Positions 1 to 33,194 of a stretch of 64,000 bases of DNA are shown one piece after another; the stretch's first letter is position 1; each line of letters opens with the position of its first letter. The position numbers and the translations under genes were made by a program. Under the pieces are notes generated by a model. The model did not search any database, was not told where the DNA came from, and saw only the letters and a program-made list of their open reading frames with translations. The DNA is taken from positions 10,366,501 through 10,430,500 of the forward strand of contig NC_091113.1 of assembly GCF_024713975.1 (NCBI RefSeq), written 5' to 3'. Origin of the DNA: Paralichthys olivaceus. Its lineage: Eukaryota > Chordata > Actinopteri > Pleuronectiformes > Paralichthyidae.

Positions 1-1129
1 TCCTCGGAGAGGTCGTGTCAAGTTTCCTCCTCAGAGACGTTTTCCTCTGTGCTCATTGTTCGGAGATGTTTATTAAGGAAAGAGGGAGGCAGGAACGAAA
101 CTGCCACTCACAGTGGTTTTGTTGGGTTACTAGTATCTCTCGCACGTTTCTCCTGCAGTTTGCACCTTCAGGCCAAGATTTGTCAACAGATACTCCTGGT
201 GCACTAAGCTGCAAAATATGTGAAGACATGATCATAGTCCCAGGCCACGTTCATTACGAAAATCTTGCAGGGATTCATTTATTAGTATCAAAAGAAGAAC
301 AAGTCATTTAATATGGAAACTAGAATGCAATCTGGTGCAGGTCTAAATGTGGTTTCACACGATGACTGTTAGTCCTTGGTGGAGGTATGCACTCAAACAA
401 TAATTATAATGCATTTTATCTCACGGCACCTTTGCCAAGGACAGCTTACAATATATTTTGTAAATAAACATATGAATGATTAAAGTAAAACCAAGCGTCA
501 ATATCAGATTAGGAGACGTCAAAACCTTTCATGTCAAAACAAGAATAGTTTAAAGTAAGAGCAAGGATACTGAGTGGGATTCTAGTTGTTAATGATTATC
601 ATTTGGTAACATCTCTACATAAATATTTGACCTCCTACATTTCCCAGAATTACTTTGAACCATTCCCAGAGAAAAACTGAGGATCTGCATGTTTGGTTTT
701 ACTTTGAGCGTTCAGGGCGATCTGGGTTGATAAGATGGAAGTGATAAGACTGTGGAATCATTGACTTAATATGTCTGAAAACAGGGAGTAAATCACACAA
801 TTCTCCATGTGCTGCAGAGCCTCAAGCTGAATAACAATAATATGTTTACACATAATTCATCATGCACCTTGAACACAATCAGATGAAAGTTATACATTAC
901 AATGAAATATATATATAATCAGTCAAGGCTTGTTTGCACCAGAGGTAAAACATATTTTTAAAACTTGTGTGTTTTTTTTGAGTTTTTTTTTCCTTCCAGT
1001 TGCAAACAGTACTCTGGTCATGGTGGAATGTGACTGAGTGTCTGCTGAGAGCACTTCTCCTGCTGGATCGGGTGAAAGAGGAACTTGTGAGGCCATTTAT
1101 GCATCAGACGTGCTGACAGTTGCTGCGTG

Positions 1130-1340
1130 TTTATATTCCGACAAAGTGCCCTGGCACATAGTGCATCAGGCCGGCCGCCGTGCTCTGTCTGATGTGTCAG
1201 AAGCTCCCTTTGCTCTCCTCTCCCTGTCGCTCAGTCTATTCGCTCATTCCAGGGGAACATGTGCGCTGGAATTCTCCCCCAATTAAGACAGGGATTAGCC
1301 GGGTCCACTGTGGGAACCGGCCGAGTGTGGGAAAGCAGAG
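1130..1340. promoter_or_regulatory. Candidate conserved non-coding element
   Basis: A GC-richer, non-repetitive island in AT-rich DNA. It contains GGCCGGCCGCC, a GGGATTAGCC block (a GGATTA core suits K50 homeodomains such as Otx or Pitx) and ACCGGCCG. No open frame in it resembles a known protein. The regulatory role is inferred from composition and motif density only; a cross-species alignment would be needed to confirm it. Confidence 0.25.
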
Positions 1341-2279
1341 GGTCTGTCCCTCTCTCGTTCCCTCACACTCACTCTCAGCCTCATTTCCACTCACTCCTGT
1401 TCATCACGCTGCCTCCCTCCCCTGTCCTTCTCACCCTTACTGTAACTCTTCCTCCCCTCTTTTCTCACCCTATATTCTCCAAGCTCCATTTTCTTTCTTT
1501 TTTTTTTTTTACCTTTTTAGCGACCCACTCTGTTAACCCTCACCCCCAAGAATCCATTTTTCATTGTTTCCCCCTCTCATCTTTATAATTATGCACACTG
1601 ATCCCCTTTATTTTTTATTCTTTCTTTTCATTCTCTTTCTCCCCTTCTCGCAGCCACCCACAATCTCCCCAGCTTTCAGGCCTGATTCTTCAAGGTTTTC
1701 TGAAGTGCACGTTTCTTCTGTGCTCGCCTCTGCTGCCCCGGCCCTCCTCCCTCTTAATGCCTCTCCAGCCTCTGTGCTGAAAGCTTGTCTGGAGGGTAGC
1801 TGGGGACTCTTGCATGAATAGTCTGAGACTGTCAGACTGAGAGAGGGGGTGAAAAGACAGCTCATCAGAAAAGAACAGACAGGTGTCTTGTACAGCAGAG
1901 ACAGTTAGTGTTGCCATCTTTACTTTTGTTGATTAATATCCAACGTTAAAACATGTATTTCACCAACTTGTATAGAGCACATATTGATGCAGCAAGTGGA
2001 AAAACAACACATGTTAGTATCGTGGGAGGAGCATTCAGCACACATGCATGGGAACGTCCTGGTTAAACTCTTTGCTCACTTTTCCATTGTCAGTGCATTT
2101 CTTTCGCACGATCTTGCAATACTCTGACGACCACATCAGATTCCTCTCCCACTGCCTCCACATTCCTCCCACTCACTGTCACCTTTTCTTCCTGGTTCCC
2201 ACTCTCTCTCTCGCTCTCTCTCTCCTTTCCTTGTGTTCCAATAAATCCTCTCCCCGTGCACTCCTCCACACAAGGCTTG

Positions 2280-2440
2280 TCCGTTCCAATTACGACAGGG
2301 CCGCCCAGCCCCCGGCTCACACACTCTGCACACACAGGCCCGCTCTCATTAAGCCTGTATCAATTAGGCATTAACCTCCTAAAACAAAGGGCCTCTTGAC
2401 GAGCGGCCCATCGCGGGCCATGTGAGGTACTTCCTCCGCA
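2280..2440. promoter_or_regulatory. Candidate conserved non-coding element
   Basis: A dense block with homeodomain-type ATTA cores (TCATTAAG, TCAATTAGGCATTAA), a Sox-type ACAAAG within AAAACAAAGGG, and GC-rich flanks (GGGCCGCCCAGCC before it, CGGCCCATCGCGGGCC after it). This mixture is common in deeply conserved vertebrate developmental enhancers. No target is assigned. SOX8 is one developmental gene on the corresponding human band, but whether it lies next to this window is not visible. Confidence 0.3.
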
Positions 2441-3002
2441 CCGGTCCACCCTGCTTCCCATCCACAGAACGATACATTCATCCAACTCTTTTCCCACTGT
2501 GCTGCTCACAAAACAAATCTGGGCCTGAAAGTAACGACAAAACAGACGAAAGCGGAGAAACTGAACAAGCGTCGCAAGTTTACACACAGTTGTAATGTTG
2601 ATGAGGTCTTGGTCTTGAGGATCAGTATAATGATGAGTTCACATGAACCAGAATGCTAATCTTCTGTGTTCTCTCATTAAAAACGTACATTTAGAAATCC
2701 AAGTGATAAAGATGTTCAAAAAATGTATTAGTTGTACTGGGCTGTATTGTAAGGACTGTATTGCATAGTTAACAGTACTTAATTCGTAAATGACAGGATT
2801 TTAAATGGTAAAACATTTTAAGTTTGAACTTAAAATCCAATTGTTTAAATGAAAGAAGACAAACAATGTCCATAGAATGATGTGAAACATTTCAATGGTT
2901 GAGAAGGAATCATGAATCCTTCTTTTTAAAGAGTGCTGGGCATGAATACATCTGTACAACATTAGAGGACAAAAAGTAAGTACTCCTGAAATAAACCCTT
3001 CC

Positions 3003-3275
3003 TTAGAAGAAGAAGAAGATTTACTTTTACTGTCATGTTTTACACTTTTTACATGCATACATAAAATTGTTCTCCGCATTTAACCCATCCAGTTGGCACC
3101 TGTCGAAACACGCACTTGCATAGAAACACACATAGACAGATGCCATGTACACACATATACTAGAGCAGTGGGCTGCCGTTGTCAGCGCCCGGGGAGCGGA
3201 TGTTGGGGGGAGGGGGGTGGTGCCTTGCTCAAGGGCACCTCGGTCGTGGTGCACCACGACCGCCTCCCTTAGATT
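3003..3275. repeat. Interspersed fish repeat with terminal palindrome
   Basis: The segment opens with a short GAA array, continues with TTCTCCGCATTTAACCCATCC-type sequence, a CA-rich middle, and a GCGCCCGGGGAGCGG ... GGTGCCTTGCTCAAGGGCAC module that I recognise as a widespread fish-genome repeat. The exact superfamily is not assigned. It ends in a perfect 22-bp palindrome at 3241-3262. It carries no open frame of interest. Confidence 0.55.
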
Positions 3276-4379
3276 AAAATGTTTAGTCTTGATCAATTAA
3301 GTTTGAATTGTTGTGTACATCACATGAAAACCATTTAATAGCAACGTCATTGAAATATATGATCTCAATGTGCCATCTTCCAGACAGAAATAAAGAACAA
3401 TGATACAAAACTCTTACACAGTATTCTGTGGCTGTACAAATAGTATTAAAGCAAACTGTTTTATTACAGGAGTTATGGAACAATTCAATCTGTTACTAAC
3501 AGTGCAAACACACACATTCAAACAGTAGCGTGTGCGGTTCTGTCAGTCGACGTTTTGTTGGGTGTAAATCAGATTTTATGTCTGTGTGTCTATTTTATTG
3601 GGTTGTGTGCTCATGGTAGAAAAACCTGTTCTCCGCTCTCAGTGGGACGGGGACAGTAAAGTTGATAAACTGGTTGAGCTGAGCAGACGGATGAAAAACA
3701 AACTGCTAATTACATGGAGTATATAATCCTGCTGGTGGCTCTCACATCTGAGGCAAAAAGAAATAACACAGAAGGATGATTTTTTTTATGTTTTCAAATC
3801 ATGTGACTGTAGGTTTGGGGCTTTGGGTGATAAATGACATTTGATGCAGGGGCATTGTTGATCTTAACCAAAGTTTAGATCAAATTAATGTGGAAATTAT
3901 ATAAAAAATACAATTGAATAATTTACCAAAAATGTGAATTTATAATTTCTTAATTCTGATACAGGTGATGAAAAAAGACCTGTGTAAATAGGATTAAATA
4001 GAAACATAAAAAGAGGTGCTTAGTGCTCTGTCGTTGCTTGAGCTGCCCTATTGTTAGCAAAGCGTACTGGTTTCACCTGTATTCTCACAGGGGATAAACC
4101 CAGTATGCAAATGTTTGGATCTAAATCAAAATCTAGAATTCAGATATATTACTCTACTTATTATTATTTATATTATTTGTACCATAATAGTGACGTCATA
4201 TTGTGTTCAATAAATAGCTGGTCACAGTCCAAGGAGTCAAGTTCTTCAAAAATGTTGAGGAAAAAAAAACTTGGCACGTTGCCTTGGAGACCAGTTGCTC
4301 ATACTATATTGTATTTCTTTAAATTAAAAAATAATTACTATTTTCTTTGCGTTTTGTTTGATTTCATTTTGTGTGCAGA
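3276..4379. other. AT-rich intergenic DNA, nothing recognised
   Basis: AT-rich sequence with only short random open frames. No splice-consistent exon, tandem array or recognisable mobile-element end was found. Confidence 0.6.
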
Positions 4380-4720
4380 GGCCTCTGCAGACACATCACC
4401 TCTCTTCTCTTGTGTTTGTTTGGCGCAGCAGCAAAGAACAACCTGGTTTTTAATTTTCCCACAGATCCGCCGGTGAGGAGTGGTCCCCAGCACCCAGCGC
4501 TTTGGCACAGTGACTATGTTGGCACGGGCCCAAGCCGAACACCCCCCCACCCCTTTTCCCAGGGCCCTGGGAGTGTAATACATTACTTACAAAATCCCAC
4601 TTCCCATTCCTCTCAGACTTTCACACCCCTGTTACCCACCCTCCCCCTCCTGATGGCTGGCATGCCCCCTGAAAAGGGGATTGGGGTGACATGCCTATGA
4701 CTCTCTCCATCCCCTCTACT
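4380..4720. promoter_or_regulatory. Candidate conserved element or orphan exon-like block
   Basis: A GC-richer island containing a good polypyrimidine-AG acceptor-like site (TTTTCCCACAG, near 4456-4466) followed on the plus strand by an open Pro/Ser/His-rich frame that ends at about 4700. The peptide resembles no family I know and no donor or partner exon was found, so coding status is doubtful. A conserved non-coding element downstream of ccdc78 is the more likely reading. It is unassigned. Confidence 0.2.
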
Positions 4721-4799
4721 TTTCCCATCATTCCCCAGACTACTTCAGCTTTCAACATAACTTTGATATAAACTTTCTGACACTTTCAGCCAAACTTTT

Positions 4800-5230
4800 C
4801 AAATAATGCCACAAGTACTTTCTACTTTTAAAGTTATATCAGCTGTTGGGACCCTGCTACCAAAACACGCCAGAGACAAAAAAGAGCAGACCCTTTCACT
4901 GTTAAAGGGATTTAAAGGGAATAATTTCCTATTCACACAAACACTGAAGGTTATAAATATGAACCCCTCACTTGGGAAAAAGCCCGGCTTGTTGTCCGCC
5001 ACAGTTCTCAGCACGGCATTGAGGGGAGAGCATTCACAGGCGTGTATGTGTCTGGGTAACATGTAATGACATTATTCTCACCAGGGTGACCCCTCGCTGT
5101 CACCACGCTTTCTTCTCCCGAGCTCGTGAAATTGACATAAGCTTTACAAACATTCCAGGCATTTTTTTCTCAAGGCCAGATTTCTTTGGGGGCCTTTCAT
5201 AGAGAAAAGCAGCAGAATGAGCAGCACCAC
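4800..5230. promoter_or_regulatory. Candidate conserved non-coding element
   Basis: About 400 bp of non-repetitive, moderately GC-rich sequence between AT-rich flanks, with motifs such as TGACATTATTCTCA, AAACATTCCAGGCAT and CAAGGCCAGATTTC. Plus- and minus-strand open frames of about 86 codons overlap here almost exactly, as expected of non-coding DNA poor in stops. Function is inferred only from composition. Confidence 0.25.
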
Positions 5231-5427
5231 CTAGTGATGGTGTGTGAACGCACCAGGGATTCACACACCATGTTTAAAAACTTAAAACAGGTCATCCAGA
5301 TGGATTTATAGGGAAACTAAATTAATTGAAACTGCTTTTGATTTGTGTGATCTCAGAGGAAAACATTTTTAAAACTAAAATACATAAATGTGAGAACGTA
5401 TGACTGAAGATGGGATTTCCTGTTTTC

Positions 5428-8400
5428 TTAATGGAGAGATGATTTAGCACTCTGGGATCGGCCTCCCTCCTGTTTCCCATGCAGTCTGCGGAGATGTGTG
5501 ATCTCCTCTTTATACCTGCAGGTTGCATTAATGTTCAGTACAACGCTCGTATAAATTGAAACATTACATGACTTGCGCGTTAAAGGGATAGTTCAGCGAA
5601 AATCATCTATTCACCCCGAGGCCGATGGAGGGGTGGGCGAAGTGTTTGAGTCCACAAAACACTATTGGAGTTTCAGGGGTGAACAGTGTTGCAGCCAAAT
5701 CCAATACAATTGAAGTAAATTAATCTTCAAACTTGAAATGCCTCCATACAGCTTCCTCTGGTGTCATCCAAGTGTTAGTAAGCCCCGACATTCAAATTTG
5801 ACTTGAAATAGCATAATTTACACCATGTTGTTAGCCTAAAAGTCTCCCATCAGTCCCCCTCTTGTATTTGGCTGCAACGCTGAGTAGATAATGACTGAAT
5901 TTTCATTTTTCGGTGAACTATCCCTTTAAGAGACTTCCTGACCTGCCCAGGTGGTTGTCGACGTAGTCCTGCAACTCCGACACCTGCGCCTCTGCAACTG
6001 TCGCCCTGGTGATGAGAAGAGCTCGCTCCTTCTCAAAGCTCACCTGTCAGAGAAAAAGCTTCAAATCTCCTTCATCCCATAAAAGATTGTAAGATTCTTA
6101 ATGAAATCAGAAATTGAAATGGAAGAGAGGTTTGTTTACCAGCGTAGAGTCTGTGATCTTCAGTTGTGTCCTTACATCCATCCAGGGTTCCTCACATCTC
6201 TGCTCCAGTTTTACTGGCCTGAAAAAAGGGACAGTTTGAAAAAAAAAATTTAATGACACACCCCACAGCTGATCTGTCATAAGATGAAATAGAAAAATGA
6301 CACTCACTCCAGACAGCTTGAATTCTGACCAGGCATCTTTAGGGCAGCCACCTGGAAACAGGAAACTCAAAGTGAACAGAAATAGCATTATTTCCTGCTG
6401 AGCTGTCCTGTCCGACACTGTTCATTCTACCACTGACCTTGTATTAACTGAAACTAAAATCTAACAACTTCTTTAAAAGCAAATGTAAAATAAAGTGACA
6501 ATCACGCTCTTATTGCTCCAACAGGCAACTAGATTATATTTAACATCATCAAATATCCATCAATGCTGTTACATGATCTGAAATCCACCTCTGCAGCAAT
6601 AATTCTTTTTGTCTGTGTGAGGTGATCACAGTTCACCGCTCGCTCTTTGGCTTTATAATAGGACACAAAGAAGAATCCCCGCAGACCCAATACAAACATT
6701 CACCAGACAAAACAAAAGCACATCGATCCACTTCAAAGCAGCCATCTTTCTTTTCACTCTACCTGCTCCAGGGCCGCCTGCAGCCGAGCCTCCAGCCTCG
6801 CTTTGTCCAGACGAATATGCTGGAGCTCGCTCTCAGTTTCATCCCTCAGCTCGGTGAGCTCCAGGCTGAAACTGGCCTCTGGAAGTCCAGGATCAAGACC
6901 GCACTCTGGTTTTGCCAAAACCTGCTCCCTCTGAACCCTAAAAGCAAAATCTAAAGTCTGGTGATGCTAATTCATCAAATAAGTTAATATATACAAATTA
7001 CAACATCATTATTAATCATCATTATTACATTTCTGCTGTTTTGTGTCTGATATGTGTTTTAACATTGAACCTTATGTTTAGGGACCTGGACTGCCTGTTA
7101 CCTGTATGCGATGAGCAGTGCATGATGGGTCTTAGTGGTCTTCTGCAGTCTCTTCTTATAGGAGCGAGCAGCAGAAGCCAGCTGCTCCTCTCTGACCCTG
7201 TAGGAGGAACGCACATCCTGCAGCAGGTTTTCTACAAACACCCTCATCTTAGGTCCCTGTGAGGGAGGTTTCCCATCTCCGAGTCCATCAATGTAACCCT
7301 GGGTTCAAACACGTGAAAATGAGCAACAGAGTAAAATGAGGGATTTGTCATGTCGCCATGTTGTGTTCACTGCTCACCGCCAAGTCCTGCACATAGCACA
7401 CCAGCCGTGCCCGGAACTCCTCGTTCAGCTCTTTGACCTGAAGCTGCAGCTTTGAGTTTTCTCCTTCTGCCTCCTTCACTTGGCTCTGAGAGCACATTAG
7501 TGCCTTGGGTGGAAATTATACAGACGTGTCGATTTGACATAGTTCCACCATTTTAACCTCCTATTGAAATCAATACTTTTCATTTTATTATTGCTTGTGG
7601 GAGATTTTCAGTATCTTCTCTAAACAAAGTTACAAAGTGCTTCACAAATAAAAGACACACGAGCAAAAATACACATAAAATAAATAAAAATACATTTGTA
7701 AAAGAATAAATAAGAGAATAAAAACATGCATGACCACATATTACAAAAATAAGAACTAGAATTAGGTCAAATCAGGGAATGCAATAAAATAAAAGTATAA
7801 TAACAATAATTATTATTTTATAACTGTTGTGGGTGGTATGTGTCCAGTAGAGGAGGTGCCTGACTGAGTAATAACTGTCATGAGCTGTGAGCTCTTGAAA
7901 AATCTTGGAATCAAAATATCTACACAGATTATTGTCTTGGTATCAGAATCTTGTCCATGTGAACATAGTGAGTGATCTGCAGCAGCTTGTCCTCTCAGTC
8001 AGTATCTGGGACCGTTCATGCTCACCGCATTCTGCTCAGACAGTTTCAGCTGGCTGTCACGGATCACTCTCCTGCTCTCCTGGTGCTCTTTGCTCACGGC
8101 CACCCTGATGACCAGACACAGGCGCGACCACAACCACAAGAGACGGCCACATCACAGGAGGAAGCAGAGAGACCACATCACACACCGGGAAACGAACCAC
8201 AGCTCAAAACAAAAATCAAAGAGGGAACCACAGAGCAGAAGCATATGGGACGAACTCATCCCAACATGGCTGATTGATGAGCGAAAACATGAAAGATGAG
8301 GATGTTTCCTCTCAATTAAGCTTGTGCACGAGTAAATGTCAAACATTCGTGGGTCCTCACAGTTTCTCCTCCAGGTTCCTCTGCTGCTCCATGTAACCGT

Positions 8401-9988
8401 CCTTCAGCTTCTCCAGCATGTCTTTGATTTCATCCTGGTTTCCAAGAAGCTACGTGACAACAGAGGAGAAGAAGGTTCTGATACTGTGGTCAGATACTGA
8501 GATGTGTAAAACGTGTGAGCTGGTCATGGTTGACAAAAAGTAATCTTAGTGACCTTTATACTGAAGTACTCACAGTTTCTTTCATAGTTTTTTGTTCCTT
8601 GTCAAACGCTGACAAATCCTCAGTCTGTTGAGAAGATGACATGAAACTTAAAATTTGACATATCATAATCAAACAGAGCTTACCAGAGGCCGCGTGTAAC
8701 AAAATCCCAATATTTACAACATTGATTAGAAGAAACAGTTTTTAACATAACTGAAATCACTGTTTAAAGTATTTATAAATGAGAAAATGATATGGATGTA
8801 GGGAGCAGACGACAAAATGAAACAGAGGAGTTATTGTCAGTAATGGTAGAATATGTGAAGCTTAGTGAGAGAGATCTCACCTGATCTGTCGAACACTATT
8901 ATTTCAACCAGTCCACTGTCTCACCTTGACTCTGTTACTCGACATGTGGCTGATCAAGGCCCGCACCCTGTCCAGCTCTCCGTGGAGCCCCTGCGTGGTG
9001 GTCTTAACAGTCTGTTGCTGCTCCTCCAGCTGCCTGCGGAGGGCGTCCTGGGCCTTGGCCAGTGCCAGCAGCTCAACACTCAGCTCCTCGCCCTGGGACA
9101 GCTCTTTGTTGTGGGCCTGGGCCAGAACCTGGTAGCTCTTCCTCAGAGCGGCGTAGTCCTCCGTCAGGTCTCTGCCGCTTCTCTCTCCAGCTGTCAGACG
9201 AGCCTCAGCCGACTGAAGTCCCCTTGAAAGTTTGTCTCGCTGCAGCTCCAGCTCTGTTATCACACCGTCCTGGTCCAATATCTGAAGAGGGTAAAGAAAG
9301 TGCAGCAGGGGTGTAAACTCTAGACTGTATCGAATATGGCTGACATTACGACTCCTCAAAAGTGAAGCCAAACTGTCTCAATCTCCCCCTGGAGGCTGAC
9401 TACAGTATACGTCATAAACAATCAAAGAACATGGAAAATAAAGATGGTTCATCTCTCACCTTGTTTTTCAGCTCAAACGTCTCTTCTTCAAAACGCTCTC
9501 TCATCTTGTTGGTCTGAATCTTTTCTTCCACCAGCTCCTTCGATATCTGAAAGAACGAGACGAGGGAAGACAGATCCCTCCAGTGCTTTAGTGAACATGG
9601 AAGCTTTTGTTAATGATGAACAAAGTTCATATACTCCACCTTCAGTTTTTCCTCCTCACTCTGGACCAGCCTGCAGGACAGGTCTGTGTTGGAGCCAGCC
9701 AGGTGGCCCAGTCTGCTTTCCAGATAGCCCACTTTGGCAAAGAGGCGTTCGTTTTTGTCACGTAGCTGGAGCTGAAAGGAGGTGAAGTGTATTTTCCCTT
9801 TAAAATCATTGCCCCTGGTAAGTTTACAGTTTACTCTGAGCCACCAATTAATTATATATATATATATATATATGTAGAGAAAAGTTCCCATCATGCAGGC
9901 GACATATTTAACTTACTGTTTCTTCTGTCAGAGCTTGAAGTCTCCGTTGAAGTTCTTTTGAATCAAGCTGCTGGTCCTGAGCGTCCAT
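5428..9988 (-). CDS. ccdc78: Coiled-coil domain-containing protein 78
   Basis: Ccdc78 is a deuterosome-associated coiled-coil protein needed for centriole amplification in multiciliated cells; the human gene has also been linked to a centronuclear myopathy. I reconstructed 14 coding exons with GT/AG borders and matching phases: 9917-9988, 9640-9771, 9460-9546, 8925-9281, 8574-8624, 8361-8449, 8026-8104, 7378-7485, 7102-7298, 6763-6937, 6308-6351, 6140-6218, 5943-6043, 5428-5515. Together they encode 552 aa, against about 438 in human. Family hallmarks are the early block with GHLAGSNTDLSCRLVQSEEE, then ISKELVEEKIQTNKMRE (DUF4472-type region), and the C-terminal ELQDYVDNHLGRYKEEI. Nearly the whole protein is heptad-rich with few prolines. 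Exon 8 could also begin at 7503, adding six in-frame residues. A MITE occupies the last intron. The start is the only ATG of exon 1, and an X-box-like motif lies 52 bp upstream of it. Confidence 0.93.
5580..5929. mobile_element. 350-bp MITE with TTAA borders in the last ccdc78 intron
   Basis: Perfect 16-bp terminal inverted repeats, TTAAAGGGATAGTTCA at 5580-5595 and its reverse complement at 5914-5929, enclose about 320 bp without coding capacity. TTAA at both tips suits piggyBac-like target sites, though the superfamily is inferred from the border alone. The same ends are abundant in fish genomes. The right tip lies 13 bp from the exon ending at 5943. Confidence 0.85.
7560..7980. other. AT-rich ccdc78 intron
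   Basis: Part of the intron between the exons at 8026-8104 and 7378-7485. It is strongly AT-rich, with A-rich AATAAA-like tracts, and no exon or recognisable element. One plus-strand open frame overlapping the next exon is an antisense shadow. Confidence 0.6.
9851..9873. repeat. (TA)n microsatellite
   Basis: An uninterrupted TA array of about 11 units in the first ccdc78 intron, between the exons at 9917-9988 and 9640-9771. Confidence 0.9.
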
Positions 9989-11581
9989 CTTCGCTCAGTG
10001 TCTGCTGCCTGTGGCCCTCACTGTATCCACCAACAATATGTTGCCATGGTTGAAATAACACAAACAAAGCTGGTCTGCTTTCGTACTGAATTTCATACCA
10101 AACATTACAGTTGATTCATTCAAACAACAGCACCACAAAATGCTGCAGCGCAGACGGCAGCACTCAGGCTCACTACAAACCATCTGCCTTCACCACCAGC
10201 TACACTCAACTCATCCTGTCGAGGACTAAAGATGTCCACAGTTAGAAACTCAGTTTACACTGTTGTCTGCCGCTGTATCACAACAATACTGACTGTGTTG
10301 GAAACTCTGACCTGTGTTAACGTTTAGATGTAATTTTTCCATCTATTATTTCAACCTGATAAAAAAAACAGGGCCCAAGTAAACACAGATGTTATTACTG
10401 ACACTAAAAGTTTCAGAGACTTGATGAATGTGATTCATAACACATATGTTTATCTACTGAAAAGGTCTATTGCGCCCCCTTGCTGCCACAGTTTGTGCAA
10501 CTACATCACTTTCACCCTCTGGTTTCCACAGTAAATTGAATTAAACGGAGCAAATAAAATTTGTATTGTTAGACCAGCATGGTCACTAATTCCTTGTTTT
10601 ATCAATGGTTAATGTTACAGTAAATAATTGACTTTTTTTGAGTGTGTTACAGAATGTATGAAAATCACTATATAACATAAAAGGTCGTACAATGGAATTT
10701 AATTTTAAAAATGTTTTATTGTAGGAACTTTACAGTGCACTGTAATGAAAAACATTATTTCGCAATATAATGTGCACGGTAGAAATTGGCTTGAAGTTAT
10801 CAAAATAGCTGCAAAATATTTTACAGAATTACAATTTTTGACATAGAGAGGATATTCACAAATAATACATTGAGTGAAATTAAAAAAAGACAGATTGTGA
10901 CAAAATGCCTGTAAACCACACACTTAGACCTGGGGATAAATATAAGACAAAATAAAGCACAACATCCACATTTGATTTGGAAGAAGGCAATAGTTAATAG
11001 CAATCATTTACACCATGCCGAGTAATGGCTACCTGCAGGAGAAGCACTGGAGGAATGTGTGTGTGAATGGGTAAATGCGACTTATGTAAAACTCTTTAAG
11101 TGGACGATTAGACTGGAATAGTGCTATATAAATACAGCCCATTAACCATGTAGCATCTCTACATTGGACTGGACTCTCGTGTGGGGTGACATGTCCATCA
11201 GCTCTTATTTAAATCTAAATAAAATGACCACAGACATGTCACAGCTCTTCAGTTAGAACCTGTAGTTTTAATTTCTTCCCTTGTTCCTGAGCCAGAATGT
11301 ACGTTTGTACTTTGAAAATTCTGAAAAAATGACCTGCAGAACATTAAACATCCTCAAGCCTTAATCAAAGTGAGGGAGATTTTACTTTGTCTCATGTGAT
11401 ATGATTAAATGCCATGTAACAACCAATTACTGTGCAAATTTACCAATGTGACTGAAATTAATCAATCGCTCATCTCGGCACTGTGTCTTTCAGGGCCAAC
11501 TGTAGAAGACTGAAAATGCTCTACATACACAAATAGAAAATAGAAAGAAATACATGATATATGATAATATATAAGACTCTT
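9989..11581. other. ccdc78 promoter flank and ift140 3' flank
   Basis: Both neighbouring genes run leftwards, so this interval holds the ift140 3'UTR on its right and the ccdc78 promoter on its left. Possible minus-strand polyadenylation hexamers are ATTAAA at 11267-11272 and AATAAA at 10715-10720. The middle is AT-rich. No further gene was recognised. Confidence 0.55.
10040..10054. promoter_or_regulatory. X-box-like RFX motif upstream of ccdc78
   Basis: GTTGCCATGGTTGAA lies 52 bp upstream of the ccdc78 start codon. One half, GTTGCC, fits the RFX X-box consensus GTNRCC(0-3N)RGYAAC exactly; the other half is degenerate. RFX factors control ciliary genes, so the site suits the gene, but a half-degenerate motif can occur by chance. 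Confidence 0.45.
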
Positions 11582-32840
<21,259 letters not shown>

Positions 32841-33194
32841 GTCCCCAGAGCTCCTCTCTGAAGAAGAAAAAGGAATAAGGAGATATCAGCTGGATCCAAC
32901 CTCCCAAGTGACACATAGTTATCAATCAGGACAGTGTTTGATTTCTGGTTCATGACCATGTAGCAGCTATTTAATCAGACTAGAGCCTGGCTCACCAGTG
33001 CTCTAACAGCAAGGTAATCACCAACAGGTAAACTCAGGGATCACAGTCCATCATGTCACTGTATGTAACGGTCACAGACGTGGCTGACGTTAGTTTACTT
33101 TATGGGAACATCTACACGCGAACGACAGTAGCGGAGCTGTGCATTCACCACAATGACAAGCATCTGAAACGATACGATTGTCATTATAAGACAC

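Larger units (their letters stand above)
1..3002. other. Intergenic DNA, no gene recognised
   Basis: No splice-consistent coding exon was recognised on either strand. The sequence alternates AT-rich DNA with two GC-richer islands (about 1130-1340 and 2280-2440) listed separately. Pyrimidine-rich stretches lie near 1400-1660 and around 2194-2226, the latter a broken CT array. The stretch lies beyond the last ccdc78 exon and could belong to the regulatory flank of a gene outside the window. Confidence 0.6.

Noticed and set aside
8865..9316. Plus-strand Leu/Ser-rich open frames
   Set aside because: Shadows of the large ccdc78 exon at 8925-9281.
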